A stretch of 64,000 nucleotides of DNA from the NCBI GenBank assembly GCA_036346405.1, contig CM070568.1:30539072-30603071 (forward strand), written 5' to 3'. The first letter of the stretch is position 1; every line of letters starts with the position of its first letter. This DNA comes from Phyllostachys edulis. Lineage: Eukaryota > Streptophyta > Magnoliopsida > Poales > Poaceae. Made by a program: the position numbers and the translations under genes. This document shows positions 1 to 14,300 of this stretch, in pieces. The notes under the pieces were generated by a model, which saw only the letters and a program-made list of their open reading frames with translations, was not told where the DNA came from and did not search any database.

Positions 1-10
1 TTAAGTTGTC

Positions 11-382
11 GCTCATGCCCTAGGTCTAGTAGGACACGAGTCGCCATGATGGAGGCGACAGACACCCAAGCCACCATGGACTTTTGCTAGGGGAGACTAC
101 GGAGGTCGTATGTCCTATACACCATGAGGGTGGTCGCTCATGCCCTAGGTCCAGTAGGACACGAGCCGCCATGGTGGAGGCGACGGACGCCCAAGCCACC
201 ATGGACTTTTGCTAGGAGAGACCGCAGAGGTCGTACGCCCTATGCACCACGACGGTGGTCGCTTATGCCCTAGGTCCAGTAGGACACGAGCCGCCATGGT
301 GGAGGCAACGAACACCCAAGCCACCGTGGACTTTTGCTAAGGGAGACCGCAAAGGTCATACACCCTATGCACCACGAGGGTA
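11..382. repeat. 125-bp tandem repeat, three copies
   Basis: Three head-to-tail copies begin at 11, 136 and 261, each opening with gctcatgccc or gcttatgccc, so the period is exactly 125 bp. Copies differ by scattered substitutions. The array runs off or starts at the left edge of the window, so copy number is a minimum. Such arrays are common in the non-coding parts of large Ty3/gypsy elements, but the parent element is not identified here. Confidence 0.9.
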
Positions 383-1254
383 AAGTGTCTCGAGCCCATC
401 TGAGATTTATATGTTGGGGCTGTCCCCTAACGATGCGCGTCAGGCTGACCCTTATGTAACCTTCATCGCTCGCGCCGCATGGACGTCATGCATCCCGGGG
501 GTGACGGTTGGCCTCAAAATCCTTAGCCTTCTGGCTGCGAGGGTGTCTTGAACTGCTCGCCTTTGGCTGGGCCTCGCATCAACCTGCACAAGGGGGGAAG
601 ACACGCGTGGGAGCCCCAGGGTATGTAGGACGTTGTCCATCCTAGGGTGGATGGCCCTGATCTCCAACGAGGGTGCTCGGCTGGGGCTCTTTCAAAGAGA
701 GGATAGGCCGTCCACGAGATCATTGCCCTCCGGAGCCAGAGGAGGCTTCGTGGACTTATAGTATTTTTTTCTGGTAGGAAACATAGCCTTTCGTCAATTA
801 GCTACGTTCCCCACGGTCGGCACCAATGTTATAGGTGTAAAAACCGAACACGAGTGAGGAGGTGGACATCGGCCATCTGACGGGCCATCGTCCATGAGAG
901 TAAAAAATGACACGAGGGTTTATACAGGTTCGGGGGTCCGAGAGGACCGCCCTACTCCTGTCGATGAGCCAACGGGGGGTAACCTCCGGGGAGGGATTCC
1001 CCGAGGGCTCGCCAGTTTTAATATGCTTCTTTATTTATCAGGAGAGCTCCCCTTTAAAAGAGAGATACATAGGGTATTTATAGGCTCCCAAGCCTGTACA
1101 AATGATGAGAATACCCCTTGGGAGGGTAGCTAGCCTATGAGTACAAGTAAGGAGTATTACAGTCTTTTGTAAGCATAATTGTAGTCCTATGATTTGTATG
1201 TGTGTGTTTCCTGTAGAACGGGCCCGTTAGTGGAAGGGTAAAATTATTCTTCCA
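383..1254. other. Unassigned, probably LTR-retrotransposon-derived
   Basis: No gene is recognised. The stretch is moderately GC-rich, and its short open frames show no domain. The text around 830-1010 (a variable-leader-like segment followed by a glycine-rich frame at 894-1133) has the look of the untranslated region next to a gypsy LTR, but no terminus could be fixed. Confidence 0.35.
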
Positions 1255-3180
1255 ACAATTAACTATATGGTTCATTTGCATAAAGAAACATTGATGATAA
1301 ATACAATAAATAGATTGAAATGCGTAATTGAAAAGAATAATAAAAATTGAACAATTGCTTTGAAACCACCAAGTGAATTACGATTCACCGAACGAACATT
1401 ATATTTATCAAGTGAACGTCACATTCACACTCCGACATATTTTATTAAGAAACTCTATCTCTCGTGTGAAATCCCTAGACATGTCCATAACCGAGGATGC
1501 AGCTATTCGAATAGATCAATGAACACTCCGTAGAGGTTGTACACTTTACCCACAAGATATAACCAGTGTAGTGATTCCAATCATAGCAAAACCTTTCAGA
1601 AATTTCATCTCAACAATTGACTCTCACGTTGTGCATACTACCACCCCAACCTCACCGTTGGTGTGACGCACACCGTTGGACCTAGAGACGATAACCTCGC
1701 TCATAAATGTGACCTTAACAGGGTATACACCTCCACCCATATACACCTGAGTAGTCAATGTCAAAACTCCAAATCTTTCTAAGTTAGGCCTATCCCATTC
1801 TAGGCATGTGATTGTACGATAAGGCCCAGTTCAATGGCGCACAAGATTAGGTCCTTGACTAGTTACTCAGGCGAGTCTACCACATACCCACAACGTGTTA
1901 AATCCACACCCTTGCTGCATAACCGCTCGCCCGAGCGAAAAACATTTTGTTTAACCAAGACCAATGACATACCCTATCATGGTACACAAATTTTATCAAT
2001 AGTGGCTAACCACCATGATTCCATATTTCATTAAGTCAAGATTAATCATTATGACACATGTGATAATGAACCCATCGTAACTAAGCTGAACTAAGCATCT
2101 GTACGATATCCATATTGGTGATACAAGTATGTCCAACTAAAATTATCCATGCTAGGGTGACAAATGATTCATGGCATTCAAATAATCGAAGGAGGCATCA
2201 TGACAACAGGTGATAGCTAATCTCAAAACAATTTGTATAAAGATAGCATGTAGTTGTATAAAACAATATACTTTTGAAATCATAGGATCAATATGATCAA
2301 AGGACCACGACTTGCCTTGAAATAGATCATGGAATTGGTTTTGATCTTGGTGTACTCCTCGTTGCTCAAAATTCCCCGAATTATCAACGTCGACTTGCAA
2401 ATGAAGCAAATAAACAAAATAAATACAAAACAGAGAGAAAACAAACTCCAAAAATTAAATAAAAATCTCAGGAAAATAGAGCTTGAATTTAGATGAATTT
2501 AGAAATTTGAATGAGCTCAATCCGAGTTTGGATGAAGAAGATATGGCTTTTGTAAGTTTGAAATCACATGAAATTTTGAAAATCATAATTTCAGGATATA
2601 CTGGAATTGTTTTTCTAAAGGAAAAACCAATTATTGCGTCAGGTGAGGGATTTCAGCTGAAAAGAAAAAGGAAATTGAAATTCCTCTTGACATGTGGGGC
2701 CCACACATCATTGATATGGCTCACGGTGGACTAAGTCTACCGAGCTAGGTTTAGGGTTTGGATTTGAACCTACCACATGGGCATCGACGTGTCAGCCACG
2801 TGGGTGACACCGAGGCACAAGGCTGATGTGGCAGCCATGGTGGCTTGCCACCTCATCCTACTGATGGCGAGGCTCGGGACCCCAAGGTCATCGGCGTTTA
2901 GCTGCTCGCTAGCGACGGTGGAAGGGACGATGAGGTGGAGGGCTCTTTGGGGATCCCAGGGGTGTGCTTACGGCGACTAGAGATGAACAAGAGTGGTCGA
3001 CGGCGAGCTCGGTGCGGTGAAGAAGACACGGGATCAACGGATCTAGGGTTCCGGGGACTCTTCGGCGAAACCAAGGTGACGGGGGCATAGCTCTTGTCCT
3101 TGCAAACTTGATGAAGGTGGAGGCGAGGCTCGAGCGGCTTCAACGGCGGAGATGAAGCTCATAGGAGTTAGATTTTAATC
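1255..3180 (-). mobile_element. LTR fragment, minus orientation, gypsy type
   Basis: Assigned because 1484-1555 carries, in reverse orientation, the LTR motif found in five other places in the window, and because an AT-rich half is followed by a GC-rich half as in the better-defined LTRs further right. Neither terminus is seen. The right boundary near 3180, where orientation seems to change, is a guess. Open frames here (for example 2483-2734) have no recognisable product. Confidence 0.4.
1484..1555 (-). repeat. Shared LTR motif, copy 1
   Basis: About 70 bp containing gctattcgaatag and gttgtacactttacccac in this orientation. The same layout recurs at 5859, 13925, 14689, 20076 and 25701. Confidence 0.75.
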
Positions 3181-6100
3181 GAATCGTCCACATGGATTTG
3201 GCCGTTCGGACCATCCAAACAGCCACTCGATCAGGACCGTTGAAACTTGATCGGACCATCCACACCGTTCAAACCAAGCCGCATCATTTCGCCGCTGAGA
3301 CTGACAACTCGAGTCCACAAGTCAGTCTCATCTCTCTCGTCTTCTCCGCGCCATGCCAGCGCTGTGCAAAGCTGAGGGCGAGGTGGCGTAGCATTCGTGT
3401 TTTCCAATGCATGCAATTGCCACTTGGCCTCACCATGCTGACACTGCCTACCCTGGTGATGCCACGAGTGATCGTCATTGTTTTCTCCGGCGAAGAAGAC
3501 CATCAAAACCACCTCTCCATTCTCTCGGCTGAATCAGGACTGCCATTGTTTCTCCTCTTCGCTCAGGCATTCCTAAGCTTTCTTGCGCCCTTGTTCTTCT
3601 ATCACCATACCTTAATCCTTGTGCTAACTTGGGATCTTGGTATTGCTTGTAGCCTCGGGAATTCGAACTTGTTCTTTGTCAATCCAGAGCACACTTGGAG
3701 TGCCGCCATCATGGATTTCTTCACTCCGGTGAGCTCCTTCATATTTCTTGCGCGTCATATCTTGTCTTAAGATATAATGAGCAAAACCCCTCAATCAATT
3801 TGTCTTTTGATTCATAGGGTTATCAAGAATTTGGGTTTTCTCTATGTCCGGTCAACTTCGGGTTTTCCATTCTCATCTCTGGCACGATGCATTTCTGTTC
3901 AATTACTTCTTGTCACACCATCTTTGGAGTATGCTTAACTTATTTCTATCACTCACTTCCTTGGATTTTGCCTAGGATTTTCTCTCCTCGTAGCACCCTC
4001 ATCGCCGTCGTTAGGTCTTTGTCACCGGCGAGCTTCAGTGCCTCTTAAGTCACCTCCTGAGCTCAAGTAGCCTCTTTATGCCTCATAGGAGCTTAAGCAA
4101 GTAATTAGATGCGCAATGTGCCATCAAATCGGTGGTTTCGTTCGAACCATAGTAGCGCTACCGCATCCTTTTGTCACATCGCTGCTAGGGCTCACCGCCG
4201 GCCATATTTTGGCCACCATTAGATTCAGCAAGCTATTGTGCATCCATTTTGGGCATTAGCTTGCACCGCCGTAGACCGCATCACCGATGAGCCATCGAGC
4301 AAGCTCACCGAGGCGGGATCCCCTGTTGTCGGATTTCCAACCGGAGCCATAGGAAACTGATTAGTGTTTAGTGATGTTGGTTTGGATTAGGAAATCATTA
4401 GCTCGGAGTGATTAATGCATAATGTTTCGCTTATGTGCGGGCCCCAGCACAGAAACTCGTGAGCTTTAACCACTAGTTTCTGACCGAGTCAAACCCTATT
4501 CTTAGGACCCACATGTTAGCGCCTGGAACTAGATGAGGATCGGTATAAAAAGTTTTGTTATGTTTTTGAAATCCCGTAGTAGTTTATTTCTTCACTGAGA
4601 ATGGTTTTAACTTCAAAAATTCATAAGTAATTCGTTATAACTCCAAACCAAGCGAAGTAATTTATGTTAGTTATAATTCTTACTATACCTTAATCTGGAA
4701 TAACTCTTACACTTGTTCCTGTTATAGAAAAATTTGTTAATTAATTTAATTGTACCTCAAGAACTTTAGCCTTTTAAAATTCACAGAAACTTCAATTTAA
4801 CTCCAACTGAACCAAAATTTTCACCTAAATTCACTTAGAAACAGAACCTTTTACTGTGAATTTATCATGCATTTTTAAGCATTTTGGTATTTGGACATTT
4901 TTCTCGATGTTCATTTGTTATCACTCTTTTTAGATTCTGATTTGCCCGACGCGAGTGATTTTATTTCTGAAACTCCTGAGACCGAGCAAGTGGAATATTA
5001 TCAAGGCAAGCATCCTCTTGCATCTTTTTGATCCTAGTTTTGGTACTTTAGTATTTTGAAGTGCAATGATAATTGTGTGCATGCTATTTTGATATTTCAA
5101 TAATTGTGAGTGTAGTTAGTTATATCCTAATCATTGCGGCTTACCCTTAATCATCTCATAAACTTAAACTTAAGATAGAAACCATGTGATGAAATATATA
5201 TAATCTTTATGTGGATGCTTAGACATGCAAGTCAATAGATTGGTAGTTTGGTTGACAGGATTAACTTGTCAATCATGGGAGACACTGAATCTATTTTAAT
5301 TTTGTTTACTTGTTTAGATTCTTGAAGCTGAAATTTAAGTTTAAATTTGTTAATTGAAAACATGGTTTAGATCTGGACAAGTGGATGCTAGTGAGGGTGC
5401 CTTCGTGCACGAGAATTGGGTAATGTGGTAGTCTTGTCTGGATCATTAAGGACCGAACTTTGGGCTATCATACCAAGAACTACTCGTAGTTCCATATGCT
5501 GGATTGGGGCCGATTTGGTCAAGTAGGGGGAGGATTTTATTGAATTGGAACACAAGTGGTGTGAGGACATCAGGACATATGTGTTTGATCATATGTTCAT
5601 AGGGATCCGATTGCAATTTAATATGTGCGAGTGAGCACAGTTTTAGATTTTTGTTCATTGGGTTGGCATTCCCAACACAACTTGCGTGCCCCGGTTAGCA
5701 GGTTCTATCAGTAGCCTGTACTAAGCGTGATTCGTTGTGCATGGGTGTTTTAACTCAATAAGGTTTTCTTGCTAAAAAGTACCAAATCTCGATCTACCCA
5801 ACCGACACACCTAAGGAAGTGTGTCATTATCCGGAGGCTTACGGGCTGGTCGAGTCATGTGGGTAAAGATGTACACCCCTGCAGGGTTTAAGAATTATTC
5901 GAATAGCCGTGTCCCCGGTTACAGACAATACTTGGTTTTGATAGACATCATCGTTAGGATTTGAAATAAGAATTTACTTGGGAAATTGTGGTTGTCGGCA
6001 TGATAGGTGTTCATGCGGTTTGAATCATCAAAGTGGACAGCCACTTTGATATGTTTGACTTTATGATTACCACTTTCTTTCTTACTTGTTGTCCTCTGGT

Positions 6101-6719
6101 CCAAACATGGTTTACAAATTAGAAAGTGTAGGAGAAAAACTTGTTGCTTTATGCAAAACTAATGCCAATACAGCCTTTTCTTTGGACAACCTTTAACATG
6201 TATAATCTCTAATCCTTTGGATAGGTTCTATTAAACACTTTCTTTCATTAGTTTGTGTAAGCCTTGTGAGTACCTTCTGTACTCAGTTGAATTAATCACT
6301 TGCTGCAGGTGAGGACGTCTATGTTTACGACCCATCCGTTAGCGCCGATTATGGCGATGCTAACAAATGACATTGTTTCTTCCTCCACTCAATTGCCTCG
6401 GGTGATGGGCACACTTAGTTGGAACTTTTGGTGTTTATAGTTTCTTTCCGCTGCAAACTTTTGTTTTCTGAGACTGCCAGTCACTTATGTAAATTTATGA
6501 ACTTCATCTGTACTGTGTAAGATCACTTTATGTATAATGTATGACTTGTATGACTGTGTACAAATGTTGTTCAGGATATGTGCACATTAGTAATTGATCT
6601 TGGGAACTAATGTGAGACACATATCTAGGAACCTAAAATTGGGTTCGTTCCCTGTTAAAAATTATGCCTTTAATATAATCCTTTAACTTGAAACGAATCC
6701 AATTCAAGGGGTCCCGACA
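3181..6719 (+). mobile_element. LTR fragment D, plus orientation
   Basis: Ends at 6719 in ggggtcccgaca, the same style of 3' end as the solo LTR (taggtccgaca, 14624) and LTR A (ggggtctgaca, 15515). It contains the shared LTR motif at 5859-5926. A 5' TG terminus was not located, so it is probably truncated on the left. The open frame at 3192-3770 is in the GC-rich half of the LTR and has no recognisable protein family. Confidence 0.55.
5859..5926 (+). repeat. Shared LTR motif, copy 2
   Basis: Reads gtgggtaaag, a gtgtac-like core, then attcgaatagccgtg. Same order and spacing as the other copies. Confidence 0.8.
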
Positions 6720-8675
6720 CACCCCTTGCCACCCCACCATTGCTGCCGGCCAAGGAAAGAGAGGAGGAGGATCACTTCAGGTGCTGCTGGCCAAGGAGAA
6801 AGGTAGAGAAAAGGGAGAAGAAGTGGGAGAAGGAAGAAAGGAGGGAGATCTCGTGGGTGTTCCTGCAACAATCAGTGGGTTCTTCAAGGGTGACTTTCGG
6901 ATTTCCTTCACTTAGTCTTTTAGTTTTGCGATTCGAGAAATATCGGGTAGCAGATCGGGTGTAGACAGATTGTATTTCGCTGTAGTTTTAGGGTCGGTAA
7001 ATATGAAATTTGGTCTAGTCACCTCCTAAAGATTTGTGGGCAACGTCAATAGCTTTCCATAGAATCTTGGTTCACAGAATTTGGATGTTTAGATCTCGAG
7101 TTATGAATTTCTCAATGCTGCTGTCCAGAGTTGATCTGTCAGGTTCTAGTAGTTGTAGAAATCGATTGATTAAAGATGGATAACGGCCGAATCAGGGATG
7201 TTGACCAAAGCTACTTTTGTAGATAATTCAATTAGCTGTTTAGAATGTTAAAGAACGCAATTTTTGGATCATCACGATGAAAGTTATGGATATTTCAATA
7301 TTACTGTCCAGAAGTTTGTCAGATTTTGATGGTTGTTTAGATCTGTTTGTTAAAATTAGTTAAAGGCAACATTTGAGAATTTGAGGAACTAGACTTTTGT
7401 AGACAATTTTGTAATATTTCTAGAGAGACTGAAAATGCATTTTTATGATAAGTAGAATGGGAGATATGTATTTTAGAATGTCGCTGTATAGTATTGTGTT
7501 ACTACTAGTTCGTTGTTTCACTTGAGTAGATTATATATATGAAATATGGGTTTTTGGGAGTGCGGTTTAGCGCGTTGCGATTAGCGTTGTTCTATCTTGT
7601 CAAATCTTGTTTTGAGTAAAGTATTTATTGTAGGTGGAGTGACCTTGGGTTTGGTTTCGCCTTCTCTACATTCAATTTGTCGCAATAACGTGAAAGGCAA
7701 GTACATTTTGGGTCATCTTGGATGTGTGTTTGTATAAATTGGTTGAATTACTATAATATGGATAATCTTATAAAGTATGAGTATTTTTTTCTACTAATTG
7801 CTTGTTTTTGTTAAATGCTTATAACAATTGGAAGGTATAGAAGTGTTTATTTCGTTTCATTACATTCATTTCAAGTTTTTATGTTTAGCCCACGGGAGTG
7901 GGTATTGACGTTCATTTCAATTCATTTCATTCAATTCAAGCATTCATGTTTAACCCACGGGAGTGGGTATTGAGATCCCCATATTTTCAATATGGGCAAC
8001 TAGATCCCGTATGAAAGATTGTTCATATGGGCATTAGATCCCCGAATTTTGATAATACAGGCCTGAGTGAACACAGATGAGTGTTACACTGGCTATACTA
8101 GTATATGAAGAAGAGAAGTGGAGACATATGTATTTGCATCGCATTCATAGTAAATTCATATGTACGTGACAATTTGAGAATGACTTGTATCCAACTAAAT
8201 GTTTCTTATGTCATTCATTCATACTTGCTGAGTCTTGGACTCACCTTTGCCATTTGTTGTTTAGGTGACCGTTGAGGATGACATTCATTGGGTGGAAGTA
8301 GCTCACGGATGCATATCACATTGTTGCACACTCCAATACCTAAATAATGTTTCTAGTACCTTCTTTCAATTGGAAACAATTATTGTAATAATTGGTCTTT
8401 TGGTACAGTCAGTAGTTTCTTTCAGACTTTACATATTAGATGTTGCCTCTAACTGTTTGAAACTTATCCATGATGCTTATGATCTTGCTTGGGATGTAAT
8501 AACTGTGGTTTTGATTCTAATTCCGTGCTGAAATTGTATGTTAGCATTGTTATTAGAAATGATTAGTCGATGTCTAGCTGCCATTCGTTGTTGATTTGAT
8601 TAAGAAGTTTGTAGTTTTGGTTTTGGATTGTTAGTCTAAGTTACATCTTGGCTTCCACATAGGCAGGGTGTTACA
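6720..8675 (+). mobile_element. LTR fragment E, plus orientation
   Basis: Ends at 8665-8675 in agggtgttaca, which is the inverse of the TGTAACACCC start used by the solo LTR and LTR B, so 8675 is a plausible LTR 3' terminus. The 5' part is missing and it abuts LTR fragment D. A purine-rich stretch at about 6765-6850 and the AT-rich body give no recognisable gene. Confidence 0.45.
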
Positions 8676-11322
8676 TGCCTGCCGCCCAAGTCCTATCACC
8701 GTAAAGCATTTTCGCGAGAGCATCACCATCTCCTCTTTGTTCTCTGTCTGTGTGCCTACAAATAGCTGCCCAGAGCCTGCCCTTCCACCCCCTTGCCATC
8801 TCCCACCCTCCAGCAAGCACCAGCTAGTAAGAATTTGGAGTTTCTATTTTGGGCCGTCGCGCCGCCGAGCAAGAGCATCGTCGTTGCCATCAACCCGAGA
8901 AGCTCCATTCTTGTTATTAGTGTCACGCCGTGTCCTACATCTCCGCAAGCAAAGGCCCTCAAACAATTTTTCAATTCGCTCACAGGTATTCACCGACAGC
9001 TTCGTCTTCTCCCCTGTTGGCCAAAGCCACCACTCGGAGCACCATTCTCCCACCAGAGTACCTCTGGTCGAATCACTCCTACTGGAGCACCGTCTCGGCT
9101 CCCTCAATCTTCCCCAACATCCAATTCAAGCTCTCCCACACCCGAGCGGCGACCCCACGGTGGATTGCTCCACGTCGCCGGTCGTTGACTAGGCGCCAGC
9201 CCGCTCTGGCCCTCCTCAGCCTCCACCAACAGACCCGGTGAGTTACTCTCATCCCACCGGTGCTCATGTGCGCCCCCGTTCCTTACCCCCTCCCACTTCG
9301 GCGCTGGTGCCCCTTTTCTCCCCCAGCCCGCCACGGGCCACCTCGTGTTGTGCCACCACCGCCCATGAGCTCGCCCCCTCTTCCCGGTTCCACTTTACCT
9401 GCGCATGGCTGTCACTGGTGAAGCCATGCCCAAGCCGCTCCGGCCCTCCTCTGTTCTCCCTATCTTCCTCTGTGTGCGTGTGTGTGGGTGTGGGTGTGTT
9501 TACATGGAATGACGGTTGGGCCCCACCTAGTAGATGACTTCCCTCCCCCGCCCCCTCTCCATGGTGACTGATTAATACTTAAGACTGATAAGTGGACTAA
9601 CTAGCTAGTAGACATTCCAATAACAAGTGCTAATGATGTTCAATTCAGAGATTAAACTGAATCAGGTGTTAAGTTAGATAATATCAATAACAGTAGGCTC
9701 ACTGGATTAGGTTGGTAGTGAGATGTTCAATATTGTAGATAAGCATATATATACATTTTGATTAGGATGGAATAGTGTAAACAGATAAGTAATTAGAGGT
9801 CAGTTGATAGTGAACATTAAACTGTTTTCAAATTGAATTGCAAAGACAAGTTTACTTAGGAATTATACTAAGTTAGTTCATTTAGGCCATTACTAAGATG
9901 ATAATAGCTTAAGAAAATAAGTTAATTATTGTGACTTTAGCATAAGGATTTAAAAAAGTTAACTAGCTCTCAGTATATGTATGTATGCCAAGATAAATGT
10001 CAGTGGACTCTCACCCTTAATGGTTAACTAAGTTCTGTTAGTAAGTTACTTAGCTAATAGATTTCTAGTTACAAGATGCAGTCATATGGACTAGGGGCTA
10101 ATCACGAATGCTTAGAGTTCGATTGAGTGATTAGCTGAGTTAAGTACTGTAGTAGATAAGTTATGCTTGAAATCTCAATGTCAGTAGAGGTAAATGACTA
10201 GTAGTGCTCTGAGGAAATAGTAACTGGTAGTGAGCCCCCTTATCGGTAGATATTAATTAGAAGTCAATTAGTAGATTAATTAGTGAATAATTTAAAAGTA
10301 ATTAGTAGGATATTACCATATAGACTGCCAAGGCAAACCCAATTATAAATTGTACCAACTCAATTTCCCAATGCAATCTAAATTGAGTAACTAGTAGTAA
10401 AGATAACCAAATAATGGATCATTAGGGTTAGTTGAGAGCGCAACTAAAAAGAGCTAGCTAGAATCTATTGGTATGTCATTACACATAGGAGTTGTACAAC
10501 AATTAGTAACACTACTGCTTGGTTAAGTGCTACTGCCAGGGTTAAGTAAATATCAAAAGACTAAGCAACTCGAAAGCAAATTAGGACCTCTGAGTAGGAT
10601 GGTGTCGAGCCATCAAATTAGGCGACAATTACTAGTTAACTATCGATAGGCAACCAAGTCAACAGATAATTCATAAAGCAAATCAGTTAGTGATTATTGC
10701 AAACAACAAGTATAGGGTTAATAAAATAGTAATTGATGCATTTAAAATAGCAGTAGCCATGTCACAACTTCATACTAATAAATTTGAGCCATGCAAGTAA
10801 TAAATCTAGCTAAAGATCGCCACGACGATAAACCCAAACCCGTAGACACCCCTAATCTGGAAATTCAAAACATGAAAACTGGATTTGGGCAGTCGAGGCT
10901 GGAGCCTGGCTGGTATATTGGACTAAAGGTTATTTTAAAAACAAAGGAAAACCTTAAAAAACAGATTTCGACTTGGGAGGCTGGAAAGAGTGGCTGGTGC
11001 TGGGTGCACGAGAGAGAGTTGGTATGTGGATGTACCACCGAGTGAACTAAGGACCGAATCTTGTAATGTCCTCTCGTGTAAAAATAGTGCAACCACAAGT
11101 CTATAATGGGTACGACCTGGCTAACTAATTTGTTCGCCTCGGTGTGGCTTCGCCATTCAAGGATGCAGGTGGATAGACGGGGGAGAACGAAGCCACGGGA
11201 ACTACACGACGCAAATGGGAGACTTTCCGTGGGCAAGTGCAGGCCCTAAGGAGGTGATACCTAGCGGTGCGAAGTTGCCTCGAGGTGGGGCATTGTAAAG
11301 GCCTTGTGATAATCAACTTAGT
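8676..11322 (+). mobile_element. LTR A, left part (plus orientation)
   Basis: The part at about 10860-11322 is the reverse complement, with scattered differences, of about 25830-26270 in LTR B, so A and B are the same family in opposite orientation. The GC-rich stretch at 8690-9540 corresponds in position to the GC-rich 29.2-30.1 kb block of B and has a possible splice donor at about 9240 (accaacagacccg then gtgagt), as expected of an LTR promoter and leader. The expected TGTAAC start is absent at 8676, so the left end is truncated or rearranged. The many overlapping open frames at 8668-9537 are low-information GC-rich reading frames and are not called as genes. Confidence 0.6.
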
Positions 11323-14300
11323 TGTAACACCCCAAAGTTCTATTACCAAAATAAAAATTAATAAAGTTGTTATTTTATTGGATTTTCTGAGTTTTTAAAG
11401 AGTTTTCTTGGATTTTCTTGAATTTCCAAGTTTTAAAAGTCAAAAAGATATTTAATCGAGTTTTCTGGGTTTTATTGGATTTAAAGTTAAAAAGGAAAAC
11501 TTGATTAATTTTTTGAATTTGCTGAAATTTTAAAAGCTTTTCCCTAGTTATTTGAAAGCCAAAATAAATTATTTGCAAATTTAATTACCAATTATAAGTT
11601 GGAACTATTTTATTTAAGTCCAAAATGACTTAGAGAATTTCTGTGAATTTTCTCATAATTTTTGCATTTTATTTGCTATTTTCTAAAGACAATTTGAATT
11701 GATCGAATTAATTAAATCACTAAATCATTAAAAATCCCAAAACTCCTGTTGGGCCAAATCTACTTCATCCCAGCCCAATTTCACGTGCGTGCAACCCAAG
11801 TTTCTTTCGGACGGTCCGAACGTTCCCGCTCGCACCTCCCTCTCACCGCGTCACTGATAGGTAGGACCCACCACGCCCACGTCATCTTCGTCCTCTTTCC
11901 TTTCTTCCCGATTCTCTTTCCTTTCCGTCCGCCATTGCTGCTCTTCGGGACCTTCCAAACCCAGCGAAATTGTCATCACCTCCCCAAGATTTCGCGCACA
12001 TTGAAGACTACAATCAATCCCGTGTCCATTTCTACCTTTCCCCCTTACCTTTCTCGCCTTCAATCCCCCTAAACCCGACGGCATCCGTTTCGGAGCTTCT
12101 TGCGCCCTACGGTGATTCAAACCTCCCGACCACTATATAAGTGTGCCTCGGGAGCGCCTTATGACACCCATCCCAATGTCCAAATCCCTTAGCTTCCTCT
12201 CCTACTTAAGCGCCCGGATTTTGAAGTTCTTCGACGACCACCGAAGCTCGTTTTTCGTCTTCTCCGGCGATGTCAAGTCTTCTCCAGTGACCCCGACCCC
12301 ACCTTCGGCACCGCCTTGTCACTGCCTACCTCGTGCGTGTTTTAGCTCACGTCGAATACCACCGGAGCGCCACTTCATCAGAGCCCTAGTTCACACCGCC
12401 GCCAAACCTTGTCACCGACGGCCAAAACCTCACGCCCGCTAGCTTCTAAGGTGAGCACTATACTCAGTGAGTTGCGCTCATCACGTTGGTACCACTCGCG
12501 AGGCTCGTCGGGCGCGTAGCGCCGGCGAGCCCATCACTGGAGTACCACCGCTTGTCGGCCTACATGGCATGCACGCGTGTGCACCACATTGGCGCCACCT
12601 CAGCACCAGCTCAGACCTAGTGCCTACGTGGCCGCTTGCGTGGCAGTGTGCCAGCTACGTAGACGTTCGGACTTTCCTCGTGAACGTTCGGACTTTGCAC
12701 GTTAGGCCCACATGTCATATATTCCAAGAGTTTCCTTTAGGGAAATAATCCCAACCGAAAATCGATTATTCTAGCCGCTAACGTTAGCAAGCGCAATAAA
12801 GGGAATTTCCTTAAGAAAAATTAATCGGGAAATTCCAAAAAATCCTTTTTAGGGTGTTTCTTTAGATTTAAACTTCTAGGGGTACGTTCTCCTTCATACG
12901 AACTCCGTTTTCAACCATTCAAATTTATAAATTCATATAAATTCAAGATCTAGCTAACTAAACCAAAATTTCTTGATTTTGAGTACATTTAAATTTTATT
13001 TGGAGTTTTTTGAATTTGGCTTATTTTTGCTTATAGATTTCGGCGACTTTGGAGAACCAGATTTCAACGCTGTTTGAGAACAACAATTAATCAAGCAAGG
13101 CAAGTTACATCTTTGATCATATTTGATCCTATTATTTCAAATTATTTCAATTCTGTTTTAAATTATTATTGCATGCTTATTTCTATTCAATATTATTTAA
13201 ATACCTATTTTTAAATTATAGTTATGCCTAAATCCTTTGTACTACCAATCTTGACATCGAAATAAACCTACCTTGACACCTTAGATGAAAATCTAGTTTA
13301 TGCAATAGTATGAACTAGAACATTTTGGGAAAAAATATGCTTAGCCATGCTTAGACTTGAAATATTTGATTTGGGAATTTATAGCCAAAAAAAAAATCAA
13401 ATGTTGTTTAAATTATATCCATGGCATTGGTGTGTCATGGAAGTTTACAAATGCTTTGAAAAATGAAATAAAATCAAAAATTGGTTTGGACTTGGGCAAA
13501 ATGGATAGATGGTGGGTGTAGGTTTATGCACGGGCTCAATCCGGGTAGGGTTGAGGCCTAGGGGCTATTTTGGAAATCGCCCAAGTTAGTTAAGGACCGG
13601 TCTTCGAGTCGCATCTTGCTAAGCCCCATCGTACTACCACAGATCCTGAGTGGATAGGACTTGGCTAACTAATTTGCAACATTTCACCATGGTTGTGCCT
13701 GGTTGCGTGGGTGTCAGAATGACCTACTTTTATGTATTCCCACATGGCGCAAGAGGGGGCTTAAATCCGGTGAGTGGTTAACCCAATGGAACCGAAACCT
13801 TAGCGAGGCGGGACTACGGTGGGATGGAGCATCGTAAAGGCTTCGACACGTGCTCTAGACTGCTTACCATAGGTAATGAGCGGTGGTATCGACGGATACC
13901 AAACAAACTAGAGAATTCGTGCATTGTGGGTAAAGTTGTACAACCTCTGCAGAGTGTAAAACATGTCCATAGTCATGGTGAAAGCAAAGCCACTCAAAGT
14001 TAGACTTTGGTTTTGATTTCAAAAGATTTGGACAAAAGATTTTGGACAGTTTATCTAGTTAGGAAATTGGGTGATTAACCATGTGATAGGAGGGTATCCA
14101 TCACCATATTTCATATGGAGGTTATCCTAATATAAAACCTGAGAATTTATAAAATGAATTTTAGTTATAGAATAATTGCTTTGGAACTTAGTACAAATAT
14201 TTAAAGAAAACATTGCTTTATGCAAGTTCAACCAATAAGCCTTCCTTTGATATATCCTTGTATGCATTATAATATGTTATTGGGTGTAACTTACGAGCAC

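Noticed and set aside
8668..9537. Many overlapping open frames on both strands
   Set aside because: They lie in the GC-rich leader of LTR A, are open in several frames at once and show no domain.
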